NCBI GenBank assembly: GCA_019416685.1
Contig: DXWV01000015.1
Coordinates: forward strand, 1 to 49,332
Direction: 5' to 3'
DNA from: Bacteroides sp.
GTDB lineage: Bacteria > Bacteroidota > Bacteroidia > Bacteroidales > Bacteroidaceae
Length of the DNA: 49,332 bases
Below the pieces are notes generated by a model. The model was not told the origin of the DNA. It saw only the letters and a program-made list of their open reading frames with translations, and did not search any database. Both the position numbers and the translations under genes were made by a program. This document shows, piece after piece, positions 25,601 through 33,186 of this stretch. Numbering within the stretch: the first letter of the stretch is position 1; each line of letters opens with the position of its first letter.

Positions 25601-26733
25601 GAATATTGTTTGCATTGTTTTTTTTCTACATCATAATAAATAACTCCTTCACCTTCTGTACACAAAAAAAGATTTTCATACTCATCCTTAATAATATTTC
25701 CGACAATAGGGCCGGAAATATTTATTTTTCCGGGATATTGCAAATCAAGATAAGCATATGATTTAATTTCGGGATTAAAGTAATTTACTCCGCCATAATA
25801 TGTACCAATCCAGATAGTCCCTTGTACATCTTTATACAGCGACCAAACAGAACAATCAGACAATTTCCACGAATCACGTTCTCCTTCATCGAAAAATGCT
25901 AAATTCTGCTTATCTTCATCCAAACGATTAATTCCGAGCGATGTACCGATCCAAATCCCCCCCTTATTATCTTCACAAATATCCCTTACAAAATCTGACG
26001 ACAACCGACACTTTTTCCTCGAAGCTACCGTACAATAGTGCTCTACCAAACGAGTATCCTGAAAACAATACAACCCCGTGGTATAAGAACCTATCCAAAC
26101 ATCATTTTTCGAATCTTCATATACAACAGAAACTCGTCCTATATCCGGTAATAATTGCATAACTTGCTTGTTTTTATCCAAGTAGTATACTCCCGAAGAA
26201 AATGTTCCAACAATAAGATTTCCATTTTTCAGTTCTTTTACTGCTGATATATTTACCTGATATGGAAATTGAAGAAAACTTTCAATGGCCCCACCTTTAT
26301 AGATATACAAGTGGTTATATTCTGCAATCCAAAGGTGACCATAACCATAGGAAATAGCTGTACATACATTCTCTTTTAAAGTCAAGAAATTGTTTGTCTT
26401 TAAATCGTATTCTGAAACGCCCCGGTTTGTAAGAATAAATACTTTCCCGTTCCGGTCCCCACATATTTGTCTAATTCGCTCACCACACAACGAATTTGGA
26501 TTACCAGGTTCAGGAGTAAAAACCCGCATTCCACTCTGGTCATAACGGTTTAACCCCTCACGAGTTCCAAACCAAAAAGAGCCTAATTCATCCTGATAAA
26601 TACTCATAACTGAAGGCTGAGACAATCCCTGCTTCATACCCAATTTGGAAAAATAAATACCATTTGCATAAAGCACATTACAACAGAGCACGAAACAAGT
26701 AATAATCAATCCTACAACAAATTCTTTTTTCAT
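22693..26733 (-). CDS. Hybrid two-component system sensor-regulator
   Basis: The start was set at the ATG at 26733, giving a signal anchor (MKKEFVVGLIITCFVLCC); the longer reading adds an unlikely leader. The 1346-residue protein has, in order: two periplasmic propellers made of repeats such as DELGSFWFGTREGLNRYD (about 20-680), a Y_Y_Y domain (about 690-760), a transmembrane helix near 785, a histidine kinase domain with SHEFRTPL (His near 833), the ATPase domain with DNGIGI and GTGIGLAL, a receiver with its Asp in LSDIMMP (near 1142) and Lys in ITKPF, and an AraC-type DNA-binding domain (about 1245-1345). It senses oligosaccharides in the periplasm and activates the adjacent locus. Confidence 0.95.
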   Translation of the reverse strand: MKKEFVVGLIITCFVLCCNVLYANGIYFSKLGMKQGLSQPSVMSIYQDELGSFWFGTREGLNRYDQSGMRVFTPEPGNPNSLCGERIRQICGDRNGKVFILTNRGVSEYDLKTNNFLTLKENVCTAISYGYGHLWIAEYNHLYIYKGGAIESFLQFPYQVNISAVKELKNGNLIVGTFSSGVYYLDKNKQVMQLLPDIGRVSVVYEDSKNDVWIGSYTTGLYCFQDTRLVEHYCTVASRKKCRLSSDFVRDICEDNKGGIWIGTSLGINRLDEDKQNLAFFDEGERDSWKLSDCSVWSLYKDVQGTIWIGTYYGGVNYFNPEIKSYAYLDLQYPGKINISGPIVGNIIKDEYENLFLCTEGEGVIYYDVEKKQCKQYSIERSRGQYIFKSNIKTAYYDKNNRILWLGLHFGGLCKFNMSTREYIIFDEYHNSQDAVGDAVSIRVIKPYGKDSLLVGTHSGLYLFDMRTNKFSLFSECLHKHNPFVVDILFDKEQNLWVAGKGLLCFDIKKQKLKEYLYDPKDETSLSSNNMEKLFLDSQNRLWITTGGGGLNLYDAKNDCFHRFDQRSCGLKNNYIGNIAESKNGYLILLHTEGISLLDPRNKRVYNYGMENGFPLSSAYGGDVCVTSDGQIYLSGIDGIISFTEKDLKQEYTPFKIEFQELLVNNHKIIPGDSTGILKSTLAFANKIDLKYDQTILSISFISDNYIPSNRCVYEYQMSGLANQWVKMPPHVYSLNFMHLAEGDYVLKIRGKWEGTQQIACEKQLLIHVSPPFYRSWWAYLIYVFIVISLIYIYLSSIKSKLLLRTSLEYEKKEKDRIEQTNQSKLCFFTNISHEFRTPLTLILGQVEMLLQTSRVSPAVYKKILAIKRNAYHMQNLITELLEFRKYEQGYLLLKVSQVNMGDFLDEIYVSFTELARLRNITFRLEKGEDDIFVWIDPIQMQKVFYNLISNAFKFTPEQGCIVIGMKEMKDRVLVSVTDNGIGISEEYIDKIFQCFYQVDNNVQVSSMTPGTGIGLALSKLIVESHSGDISVSSVPGVESCFVVSIRKGKSHFKQSEISEIENADQVCIKKILEAETDIVSEIVRESENEDGDRPQILIVEDNMELRLMLKDVFSPVYNVTLAADGKEGYRKAIELQPDIVLSDIMMPFLSGSELCRKIKESLELCHIPVVLLTARTTIESNIEGLKNGADDYITKPFNIETLIIRCNNLVNNRRILQKKFSCHPDVSAKVLATNEQDLTFIEKVCEVIEKHIDDSDFDIPVLCAELNMCRTKLFAKLKGVTGQTPNDFIMNVKLKKASVFLRDNMEMSVADIAYTLGFGSPKYFGKCFKEQFGISPTAYRKGTPF

Positions 26734-27048
26734 AATATTAGTATATACACAATTACAAATACATTCTTTCGACAAATTTATAAAAATAAAAACTCCATTT
26801 TTAACTTTTAAATATAAAAATATACTTGTTATTATCCATACGATAGTCTACAGTAAACATTCGGTTATCCTCGTATTCTATCCGTATCTTTGTATACCAA
26901 ACAATGATATATGTACAATATTCTGTTCTTTTTATAATACCAATAACCTTTATTAGCGACAATCAGACCGAACAAGGTGCCGGACAGAGCGAAAACATCT
27001 GGTACATTGTAGCGTACTTTGCCACCGAAAATCAAAAACAAGATCATT
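26734..27048. other. Divergent intergenic region between regulator and exporter
   Basis: The left side, next to the hybrid regulator, is AT-rich and contains a near-consensus minus-strand promoter (TTTT, 19 bases, TGTATTTG with its -7 at 26756-26763). The right side holds the -7 box for the exporter at 26885 and a leader of about 150 bases in which I see nothing else distinctive. Confidence 0.4.
26885..26892 (+). promoter_or_regulatory. -7 promoter box for the MFS exporter
   Basis: TATCTTTG is a full match to TAnnTTTG. The -33 region has only TTCG (26860-26863, 21 bases away), so the promoter is weak by this criterion. Confidence 0.45.
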
Positions 27049-28227
27049 ATGAAAGAAAAGACCGGCAATTCTGCCCTTTATATCCTTTTGTTAGTAGGAA
27101 CAATTTCAGCTTTCGGTCCATTCGTTACCGACTTTTATCTACCCGCACTTCCGGCATTGGGTATCTATTTTGACACCTCTGCCTCTATGGTGGCGCTTAC
27201 CCTCACCGTCAGCATGGTAGGATTGGCTATAGGACAACTCTTCATCGGTCCTCTCTCCGATCGCTATGGACGGAAATTCCCGCTCTTGGCATCGCTCATT
27301 CTGTTTATCCTTTCTACCCAGGCTTGTCTGGTGTCCACTACTATTTATGAGTTCCTTATCTTCCGATTTATACAGGGGGTAGCAGGAGCAGGCGGAGTGG
27401 TCATTTCCAAATCCATCGCTACGGATCTGTATGAGGGAAAACGCCTGGCACACTTCTTCTCCATGCTGAGCTGTGTACAAGGTCTGGCTCCTATCTGCGC
27501 TCCCGTTCTGGGAGGATTATTACTCATGGTAACAGACTGGCAGGGTATCTTTCTCACTTTACTGGTCATAGGGTTCCTTCTGCTATTTTTCACCACTTAC
27601 TTTCACGAATCTCTATCAATACGTAGTCAAGGTAGAGTGAGAGACACCTTTAAAGCTTATCTGCCCGTATTGCGTAATCATCACTTTATGCGATATGTAC
27701 TGATACAAGCTATGGCAATGGGAGTCATGTTTGCCTATATCGCTGCATCACCTTTTATCTTTCAAGAGCACTACGGGCTATCACCATTCATGTATAGCCT
27801 CTGTTTCGGTATCAATGCACTGGGTATTATGGGAGGAAGTCTGCTCGTCATCCGCTTCCGGCAAGTGGAGACAGCACTACAAACCGGTGTACGGGGATTC
27901 CTGCTACTGAGTATTGTAGTAGCTGTAACATTGACTTGTAACTTCTCTGTTTATTGTGTAGAAACAGCTCTTTTCATTCTGTTAGTATTTCTGGGTATGA
28001 TACTTCCTACCTCTACTACTCTGGCCCTGGAACCAGTACGTGAGAGTTCCGGTAATGCATCGGCTATTCTTGGTTTCCTTACCTTTTTTGTAGGTGGTAT
28101 TTGCTCTCCTCTGGCAGGATTGGGCAATATGTTGATTTCTACCTCAATACTGATTGTGTTTTGTGCACTTTGTACACTCCTATTGTCAAGGGGGAAAAAC
28201 AGAAATATGGAATTTCAATGCAAATAA
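27049..28227 (+). CDS. Bcr/CflA-type drug exporter (MFS)
   Basis: The start was set at the ATG at 27049; upstream codons do not look like a membrane-protein start. The 392-residue protein has twelve predicted membrane helices. The Bcr/CflA signatures are FVTDFYLPALP in helix 1, the MFS motif GPLSDRYGRKFPLL between helices 2 and 3, and RFIQGVAGAGGVV in helix 4. Such proteins export drugs or small metabolites in exchange for protons across the inner membrane. It is a single-gene transcript that ends at a stem overlapping the 3' end of the convergent antiporter gene. Confidence 0.88.
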   Translation: MKEKTGNSALYILLLVGTISAFGPFVTDFYLPALPALGIYFDTSASMVALTLTVSMVGLAIGQLFIGPLSDRYGRKFPLLASLILFILSTQACLVSTTIYEFLIFRFIQGVAGAGGVVISKSIATDLYEGKRLAHFFSMLSCVQGLAPICAPVLGGLLLMVTDWQGIFLTLLVIGFLLLFFTTYFHESLSIRSQGRVRDTFKAYLPVLRNHHFMRYVLIQAMAMGVMFAYIAASPFIFQEHYGLSPFMYSLCFGINALGIMGGSLLVIRFRQVETALQTGVRGFLLLSIVVAVTLTCNFSVYCVETALFILLVFLGMILPTSTTLALEPVRESSGNASAILGFLTFFVGGICSPLAGLGNMLISTSILIVFCALCTLLLSRGKNRNMEFQCK

Positions 28228-28279
28228 GTAGAGATCTGCCAGAACAAAGTGGAAAATCTATGTAGACACAGACTTTTCG

Positions 28280-28309
28280 GGCAACTTCCTTAAAAGAGTT
28301 GCCTGATTT
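28280..28309 (+). terminator. Terminator of the MFS exporter gene
   Basis: GGCAACT (28280-28286) and AGTTGCC (28297-28303) form a 7-pair stem with a 10-base loop, followed by TGATTTT. It overlaps the last codons of the convergent antiporter gene. Confidence 0.5.
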
Positions 28310-30536
28310 TCTCCCGTTCTCCGACAAACCATACCAAATCACCTAACAGAAAAGTAGTATCCTTATCCAGAGGAACCAGCTCACCATTCCGCTCAATAGC
28401 TACAACAATACTATCATACTTTTCGCCCATGCGGGACTGAGTAATACTTTTATTCAGAAAATGAAAGGCCTCATTCACTGTGAAAGAGTGTAGATTCATC
28501 TCTTGATGCATCTCCTCTGTATCCGATGCTCCCTGCGGACTTTCAATTTCGTCACGAAATTTTTGCAATTGCCGGTCCGTACCAACCACCGCGAGTTTAT
28601 CCTGCGGATAAATTCGCTCGGAGCTCTTGGGAATATATATTTTAAGATCACCACGAACAATGGCTACCACATTCACACCAAATTCCTGCCGGAACGGAAG
28701 TTCGCCCAAAGACTTGCCTATATAACGCGAATAAGGAGAGACAAGAATAGAGGCAAGTTCAATGTCTTTATTATTGAACTCACTGTTGAAACTCGTTTTC
28801 AACGGATGATGTTTCTTAGCAACCTCTTCACGCAAATTAAGATTGGTCAGAAAATGAGTTTCCAGACGCGAATATTGAGTAAGATCTTCCCGAAGGATAA
28901 GAATCAGAGCCACCACAGCTACAGCAATAACCACCCCTATCCCAATATTCAGATGAAAATAGCTGATTACTACAGCTGAAATAAAGAAAATAGCAACAGA
29001 CACCCGGAACAACACTAAAGCAACAAGGCGACCGTGATTGTAGTTCTCATCTTCCCACAGTTTCAGAAAAATTGCAGAAGAATTGTACTTATTGGAGATA
29101 AGTGCCCACAAAAAAGGAGTCATAAGTAAAAGAGTAGCCAGGCACATCGCCAGATTAACCCATATCGTCACAGGAGTAAACAGTTCACTGACAGCAGGAT
29201 ATATTGTTTTCACAGATAGTAGCCAAATAGCAGTGAGCAGTACACTATAAATAATGACTCTGCCAACAATGTTTTTTAATAGCTTCTTCCAGTCACTATC
29301 ATGGTTCACCGTTTTTTTACCGGAGGCATAACGAGCCAGTATTTCCTGAACTTTGGGTGGTAATACCTTATAAAGCCATTCGGCAAAAGGATTTGCCAAG
29401 CGAATAAAATAGGGAGTAGTAAAAGTTGTAATAACAGATACCGCTACAATAATCGGAGATATAAACGGATCAAGCACTTTGAGCGAGACCCCTAACCCGG
29501 CAATGATAAAAGCAAACTCTCCGATTTGTGCCAAACTAAACCCGGACTTGATGGAAATATTCAGTGACTCTCCGGACAGAAGAACACCAAACGAAGAGAA
29601 TATGGCTTTGCCAATAATGGTGACCAGTGTAATAATAATGACCGGCCAGGCATATTCAACCAATACAGCCGGATTGACCAACATACCGACAGACACAAAG
29701 AAAATTGCTCCGAAAAGGTCTTTTACCGGCTGTATGATATGCTCAATATGTTCTGCCTCAACCGTTTCGGCAAGGATAGAACCCATAATAAATGCACCCA
29801 AAGCAGCCGAAAATCCGGTATAGGTAGCCAGTACTACCATTCCCAGACAAAGGCCGAGAGAAACAATCAGAAGCGTTTCATTATTCATCAGCTTCTTTGC
29901 TTTTTTCAGAAAAGCCGGAAGGATAAAAATACCGATAAGAAACCACAGTATCAGGAAGAAAACAACTTTCAGTACACTTACCAGCAACTCTTCGCCCATA
30001 AAATCTTTGCTCACTGCCATGGTAGAAAGAAGGACCATCATCAGAATAGCAATCAAATCCTCCACAACCAGTGTACCGAATACAATGCCTGTAAACCGCT
30101 GGCTACGTAGTCCCAAATCATCAAATGCTTTAATGATAATGGTAGTAGATGACATAGACAGCATTCCACCCAGAAAAATAGAATTCATGGTACCCCACCC
30201 CAGCAAATATCCCACCATATAACCAATCAGCAACATACTGATGACTTCGGTAGTGGCCGTGATAAAAGCTGTTGAACCCACATTGATAAGTTTCTTGAAG
30301 CTAAATTCCAGACCGAGAGCAAAAAGCAAAAATACTACTCCTATTTCGGCCCAGATATTAATATTTGCTATATCTCCTACAGTAGGGAAAATATGAACAT
30401 AAGGACCAGCCAGTAATCCGGCAACAATATAGCCTAAAACTAAAGGTTGTTTTAACCATTTGAACAATAAAGTTATAATACTTGCGGATATTAATATCAG
30501 TGCAAGGTCAGCAATCAAAGTTGGCAAATGCGACAT
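28290..30536 (-). CDS. CPA2 family cation/proton antiporter (KefB-like) with TrkA-C domains
   Basis: A 748-residue protein. The N-terminal 390 residues form the Na+/H+-exchanger-type transporter, with the helices WAEIGVVFLLFALGLEFSF, SMSSTTIIIKAF and GFSAALGAFIMGSILAETVEA that are typical of the KefB/YbaL group. A further membrane region follows (about 430-540). The cytoplasmic C terminus carries two TrkA-C-type ligand-binding modules (about 590-660 and 675-748), but I do not see the NAD-binding TrkA-N domain that Kef proteins have. It probably exchanges K+ or Na+ for H+ in pH and ion balance. It is divergent from the B12-controlled carboxylase operon. Confidence 0.88.
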   Translation of the reverse strand: MSHLPTLIADLALILISASIITLLFKWLKQPLVLGYIVAGLLAGPYVHIFPTVGDIANINIWAEIGVVFLLFALGLEFSFKKLINVGSTAFITATTEVISMLLIGYMVGYLLGWGTMNSIFLGGMLSMSSTTIIIKAFDDLGLRSQRFTGIVFGTLVVEDLIAILMMVLLSTMAVSKDFMGEELLVSVLKVVFFLILWFLIGIFILPAFLKKAKKLMNNETLLIVSLGLCLGMVVLATYTGFSAALGAFIMGSILAETVEAEHIEHIIQPVKDLFGAIFFVSVGMLVNPAVLVEYAWPVIIITLVTIIGKAIFSSFGVLLSGESLNISIKSGFSLAQIGEFAFIIAGLGVSLKVLDPFISPIIVAVSVITTFTTPYFIRLANPFAEWLYKVLPPKVQEILARYASGKKTVNHDSDWKKLLKNIVGRVIIYSVLLTAIWLLSVKTIYPAVSELFTPVTIWVNLAMCLATLLLMTPFLWALISNKYNSSAIFLKLWEDENYNHGRLVALVLFRVSVAIFFISAVVISYFHLNIGIGVVIAVAVVALILILREDLTQYSRLETHFLTNLNLREEVAKKHHPLKTSFNSEFNNKDIELASILVSPYSRYIGKSLGELPFRQEFGVNVVAIVRGDLKIYIPKSSERIYPQDKLAVVGTDRQLQKFRDEIESPQGASDTEEMHQEMNLHSFTVNEAFHFLNKSITQSRMGEKYDSIVVAIERNGELVPLDKDTTFLLGDLVWFVGEREKIRQLF

Positions 30537-30709
30537 GAAATGTATTTTTATAGGTTTTTATTTTGCATAAGGCTACATACCTCATTTAAGGTAACAAAAA
30601 AAAAGGGCATTGTGTTTCAACTGTCAAGCTTTTACACCTGCTTTTTTATTCAGACTGCACAAAAAGTAAACTTTCGTGCAAAAAAGGTTCGTCCTATTCA
30701 ATAATTCTC

Positions 30710-30717
30710 TATATTTG
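30710..30717 (+). promoter_or_regulatory. -7 promoter box of the carboxylase operon
   Basis: TATATTTG matches TAnnTTTG. The -33 region (GTTC at 30687-30690) is poor. The predicted start near 30722 falls just at the 5' end of the riboswitch. Confidence 0.6.
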
Positions 30718-30721
30718 CGCC

Positions 30722-30916
30722 CGATTTGGTTCGGAATCCGTGGTCAACGGATGAAGATTAAAAGGGAATCGGGTGTAACTCCCGGACAGTCCCGCTGCTG
30801 TGAAACTCTGTACAACATCTTATAAATTAACCAGATTCGCGCCACTGACGGAAGTAAAAAATCCATTGGGAAGGCCCGTAAGATGAGAGTCAGTCAGAAG
30901 ACCTGCCAGTCAAAGT
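30722..30916 (+). promoter_or_regulatory. Cobalamin riboswitch
   Basis: The conserved core of the B12 riboswitch is present in the right order: GGGAATCGGGTG (30764-30775), CCCGGACAGTCCCGCTGCTGTGA, GCCACTG (30841-30847), GGGAAGG (30868-30874), GATGAGAGTCAGTC and the B12 box AGAAGACCTGCC (30897-30908). It lies between the promoter and the biotin carboxylase gene, so it should control the three carboxylase genes according to adenosylcobalamin or a related B12 form. Confidence 0.93.
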
Positions 30917-31054
30917 TTATACTTTCTCACCTCGTGGGTTAGGAAAGAAAGTATCGCTGTTTAGCCCCAAATCTTAGAAATACTGTGTTTTCACCGGGTG
31001 GAGTGTGTCTGCAGGGTGGAAAAGCACGAATATGTATATGCATTTAATTGAAAA
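30917..31054 (+). promoter_or_regulatory. Riboswitch expression platform
   Basis: Two stems follow the aptamer: ATACTTTCT with AGAAAGTAT (about 30919-30954), and TTTTCACC with GGTGGAAAA (about 30988-31024). Neither is followed by a T run, so premature termination is not obvious and control of translation is more likely. Whether B12 turns the genes on or off cannot be read by eye. Confidence 0.5.
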
Positions 31055-32572
31055 ATGAATATGATAAAAAGAATCTTAGTTGCCAATCGCGGAGAAATAG
31101 CCGTGAGGGTAATGCGCTCCTGCCGGGAGATGGAAATAGCAAGCATCGCTGTTTTCTCAGAGGCTGACCGCACCGCAAAGCATGTGCTCTATGCCGATGA
31201 AGCTTACTGCATCGGTCCGGCCGCATCCAAAGAGAGTTATCTGAATATAGAAAAGATCCTTGAAGTGGCAAAAATGTGCCACGCAGATGCCATACATCCG
31301 GGATATGGCTTCTTATCAGAAAATGCCACATTTGCCCGTCGTTGCCAGGAAGAAGGGATCATCTTTATCGGTCCGGATCCGGAAACGATGGAGGCAATGG
31401 GAGACAAAATTGCTGCCCGTATCAAAATGATTGAAGCGGGGGTTCCGGTAGTTCCGGGCACACAGGAAAATCTGAAAAGTGTGGAAGAAGCCGTAGAACA
31501 GTGCAACCAGATAGGCTATCCGGTAATGCTGAAAGCTTCTATGGGCGGTGGCGGAAAAGGAATGCGACTGATCCACAATGCCAGTGAAGTAGAAGAAGCC
31601 TATACTACAGCCAAAAGCGAATCGCTCTCCTCATTTGGCGACGACACCGTATATCTGGAGAAGTTCGTAGAAGAACCACATCACATTGAATTTCAGATTC
31701 TGGGTGATAAACACGGCAACGTAATTCACCTATGCGAACGTGAATGCTCCGTACAACGACGTAATCAGAAAATCGTAGAAGAAAGCCCTTCGGTTTTTGT
31801 AACGCCCGAATTACGCAAAGATATGGGTGAAAAGGCAGTAGCTGCTGCCAAAGCCGTCAACTATATCGGTGCGGGAACAATTGAGTTTCTGGTAGACAAA
31901 CACCGCAACTACTACTTCCTGGAAATGAATACCCGTTTACAGGTAGAACATCCAATTACAGAGGAAGTTGTGGGGGTAGATCTGGTAAAAGAGCAAATCA
32001 AAGTAGCAGATAACCAGGTGTTAAAGTTAAAACAAGAGGATATCAAACAACGTGGACACGCTATTGAATGCCGTATCTGTGCAGAAGATACCGAAATGAA
32101 CTTCATGCCCAGTCCGGGAGTGATCAAGCAAATTACCGAACCAAACGGCATCGGTGTACGCATTGACAGCTACGTATACGAAGGATATGAAATACCTATC
32201 TACTATGACCCGATGATCGGTAAACTGATAGTATGGGCTACCACCCGTGAATACGCCATTGAACGCATGCGCCGCGTACTGCACGAATACAAATTAACAG
32301 GAGTGAAAAACAACATCAGTTACCTGCGTTGTATTATGGATACTACCGACTTTGTAGAAGGGCATTATGATACAGGCTTTATTGCAAAGAACGGTGAAGC
32401 ATTACAAAAGTGCATCACTCACACCAGTGAACGTTCTGAAAAGATAGCCTTGATTGCCGCCTATATGGACTATCTGATGAATCTTGAAGAAAATAGCGGA
32501 TCGGTTACCGATAACCGTCCGATCAGTAAGTGGAAAGAATTCGGACTGCATAAAGGGGTATTAAGAATATAA
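31055..32572 (+). CDS. Biotin carboxylase subunit of acyl-CoA carboxylase
   Basis: A 505-residue biotin carboxylase of AccC/PccA type. It carboxylates biotin with bicarbonate and ATP. Seen in order: the N-terminal domain (RILVANRGEIAVRVMRSC, HPGYGFLSENA), the glycine-rich ATP-grasp loop KASMGGGGKGMRL, the catalytic region FLEMNTRLQVEHPITEEVVG, and the C-terminal domain with FMPSPGVI. A second in-frame ATG two codons later is also possible as the start. It is the first gene after a cobalamin riboswitch and is followed by a biotin carrier and a carboxyltransferase, which makes a propionyl-CoA/methylmalonyl-CoA role likely rather than acetyl-CoA carboxylase for fatty acids. Confidence 0.93.
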   Translation: MNMIKRILVANRGEIAVRVMRSCREMEIASIAVFSEADRTAKHVLYADEAYCIGPAASKESYLNIEKILEVAKMCHADAIHPGYGFLSENATFARRCQEEGIIFIGPDPETMEAMGDKIAARIKMIEAGVPVVPGTQENLKSVEEAVEQCNQIGYPVMLKASMGGGGKGMRLIHNASEVEEAYTTAKSESLSSFGDDTVYLEKFVEEPHHIEFQILGDKHGNVIHLCERECSVQRRNQKIVEESPSVFVTPELRKDMGEKAVAAAKAVNYIGAGTIEFLVDKHRNYYFLEMNTRLQVEHPITEEVVGVDLVKEQIKVADNQVLKLKQEDIKQRGHAIECRICAEDTEMNFMPSPGVIKQITEPNGIGVRIDSYVYEGYEIPIYYDPMIGKLIVWATTREYAIERMRRVLHEYKLTGVKNNISYLRCIMDTTDFVEGHYDTGFIAKNGEALQKCITHTSERSEKIALIAAYMDYLMNLEENSGSVTDNRPISKWKEFGLHKGVLRI

Positions 32573-32658
32573 TGATGTGTCAATTGGACGCGCATATGCC
32601 ACATAGTAATTGGCACATTAGCACATTGGCACATTATCCAATTATCAAATGATTAATT
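32573..32658. repeat. Short inverted and tandem repeat between carboxylase genes
   Basis: The short units GGCACATTA, GCACATT and GGCACATTA follow each other, flanked by TAATTGG and CCAATTA as an inverted pair. It lies between the stop of the biotin carboxylase and the start of the carrier, with no sign of a terminator. It may affect mRNA stability. Confidence 0.5.
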
Positions 32659-33186
32659 ATGGAAATTCATATAGGAAACCGTGTGGCCGAGATAGAATTG
32701 GTCAGCAAGGAAGATAATAAAGTAGTGCTTACCATAGACGGACAAACGTTTGAAGCAGATGTAGTAATGGCAGAAAACGGAACCTGTAACATCCTGATGG
32801 ATGGACACAGTTCCAACGCACAGCTGATTCGTGGCGAAAACGGAAAGAGTTATAAGGTAAATACACACTATAACAGTTACAATGTAGAAATTGTAGACAG
32901 TCAGGCAAAATACCTGCGCATGCGCAAAAAGGGAGATGAAGAACAAAATGACCGTATCACCTCTCCAATGCCGGGCAAAGTTGTGAAAATTCCCGTTAGT
33001 GTGGGTCAGGAAGTAAAAGCCGGAGACACTGCCATTGTTATTGAAGCAATGAAAATGCAAAGTAACTATAAAGTAACTTCGGACTGTCGCATAAAAGAAA
33101 TACTGGTACAAGAAGGAGACAACATCACCGGTGACCAGACATTAATAACTCTTGAAACCATAGAAGAAAATGGAAGAAATAAATAA
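32659..33186 (+). CDS. Biotin carboxyl carrier protein
   Basis: A 175-residue protein whose C-terminal third is a biotinyl domain: SPMPGKVVKIPVSVGQEVKAGD, then the biotin attachment site EAMKM with its lysine near residue 133. The first 95 residues form a beta-rich domain with no recognised motif, which probably docks to the partner subunits as in other split acyl-CoA carboxylases. The carrier moves carboxybiotin between the carboxylase and the carboxyltransferase. Its end overlaps the start of the carboxyltransferase by 17 bases, showing tight coupling. Confidence 0.92.
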   Translation: MEIHIGNRVAEIELVSKEDNKVVLTIDGQTFEADVVMAENGTCNILMDGHSSNAQLIRGENGKSYKVNTHYNSYNVEIVDSQAKYLRMRKKGDEEQNDRITSPMPGKVVKIPVSVGQEVKAGDTAIVIEAMKMQSNYKVTSDCRIKEILVQEGDNITGDQTLITLETIEENGRNK

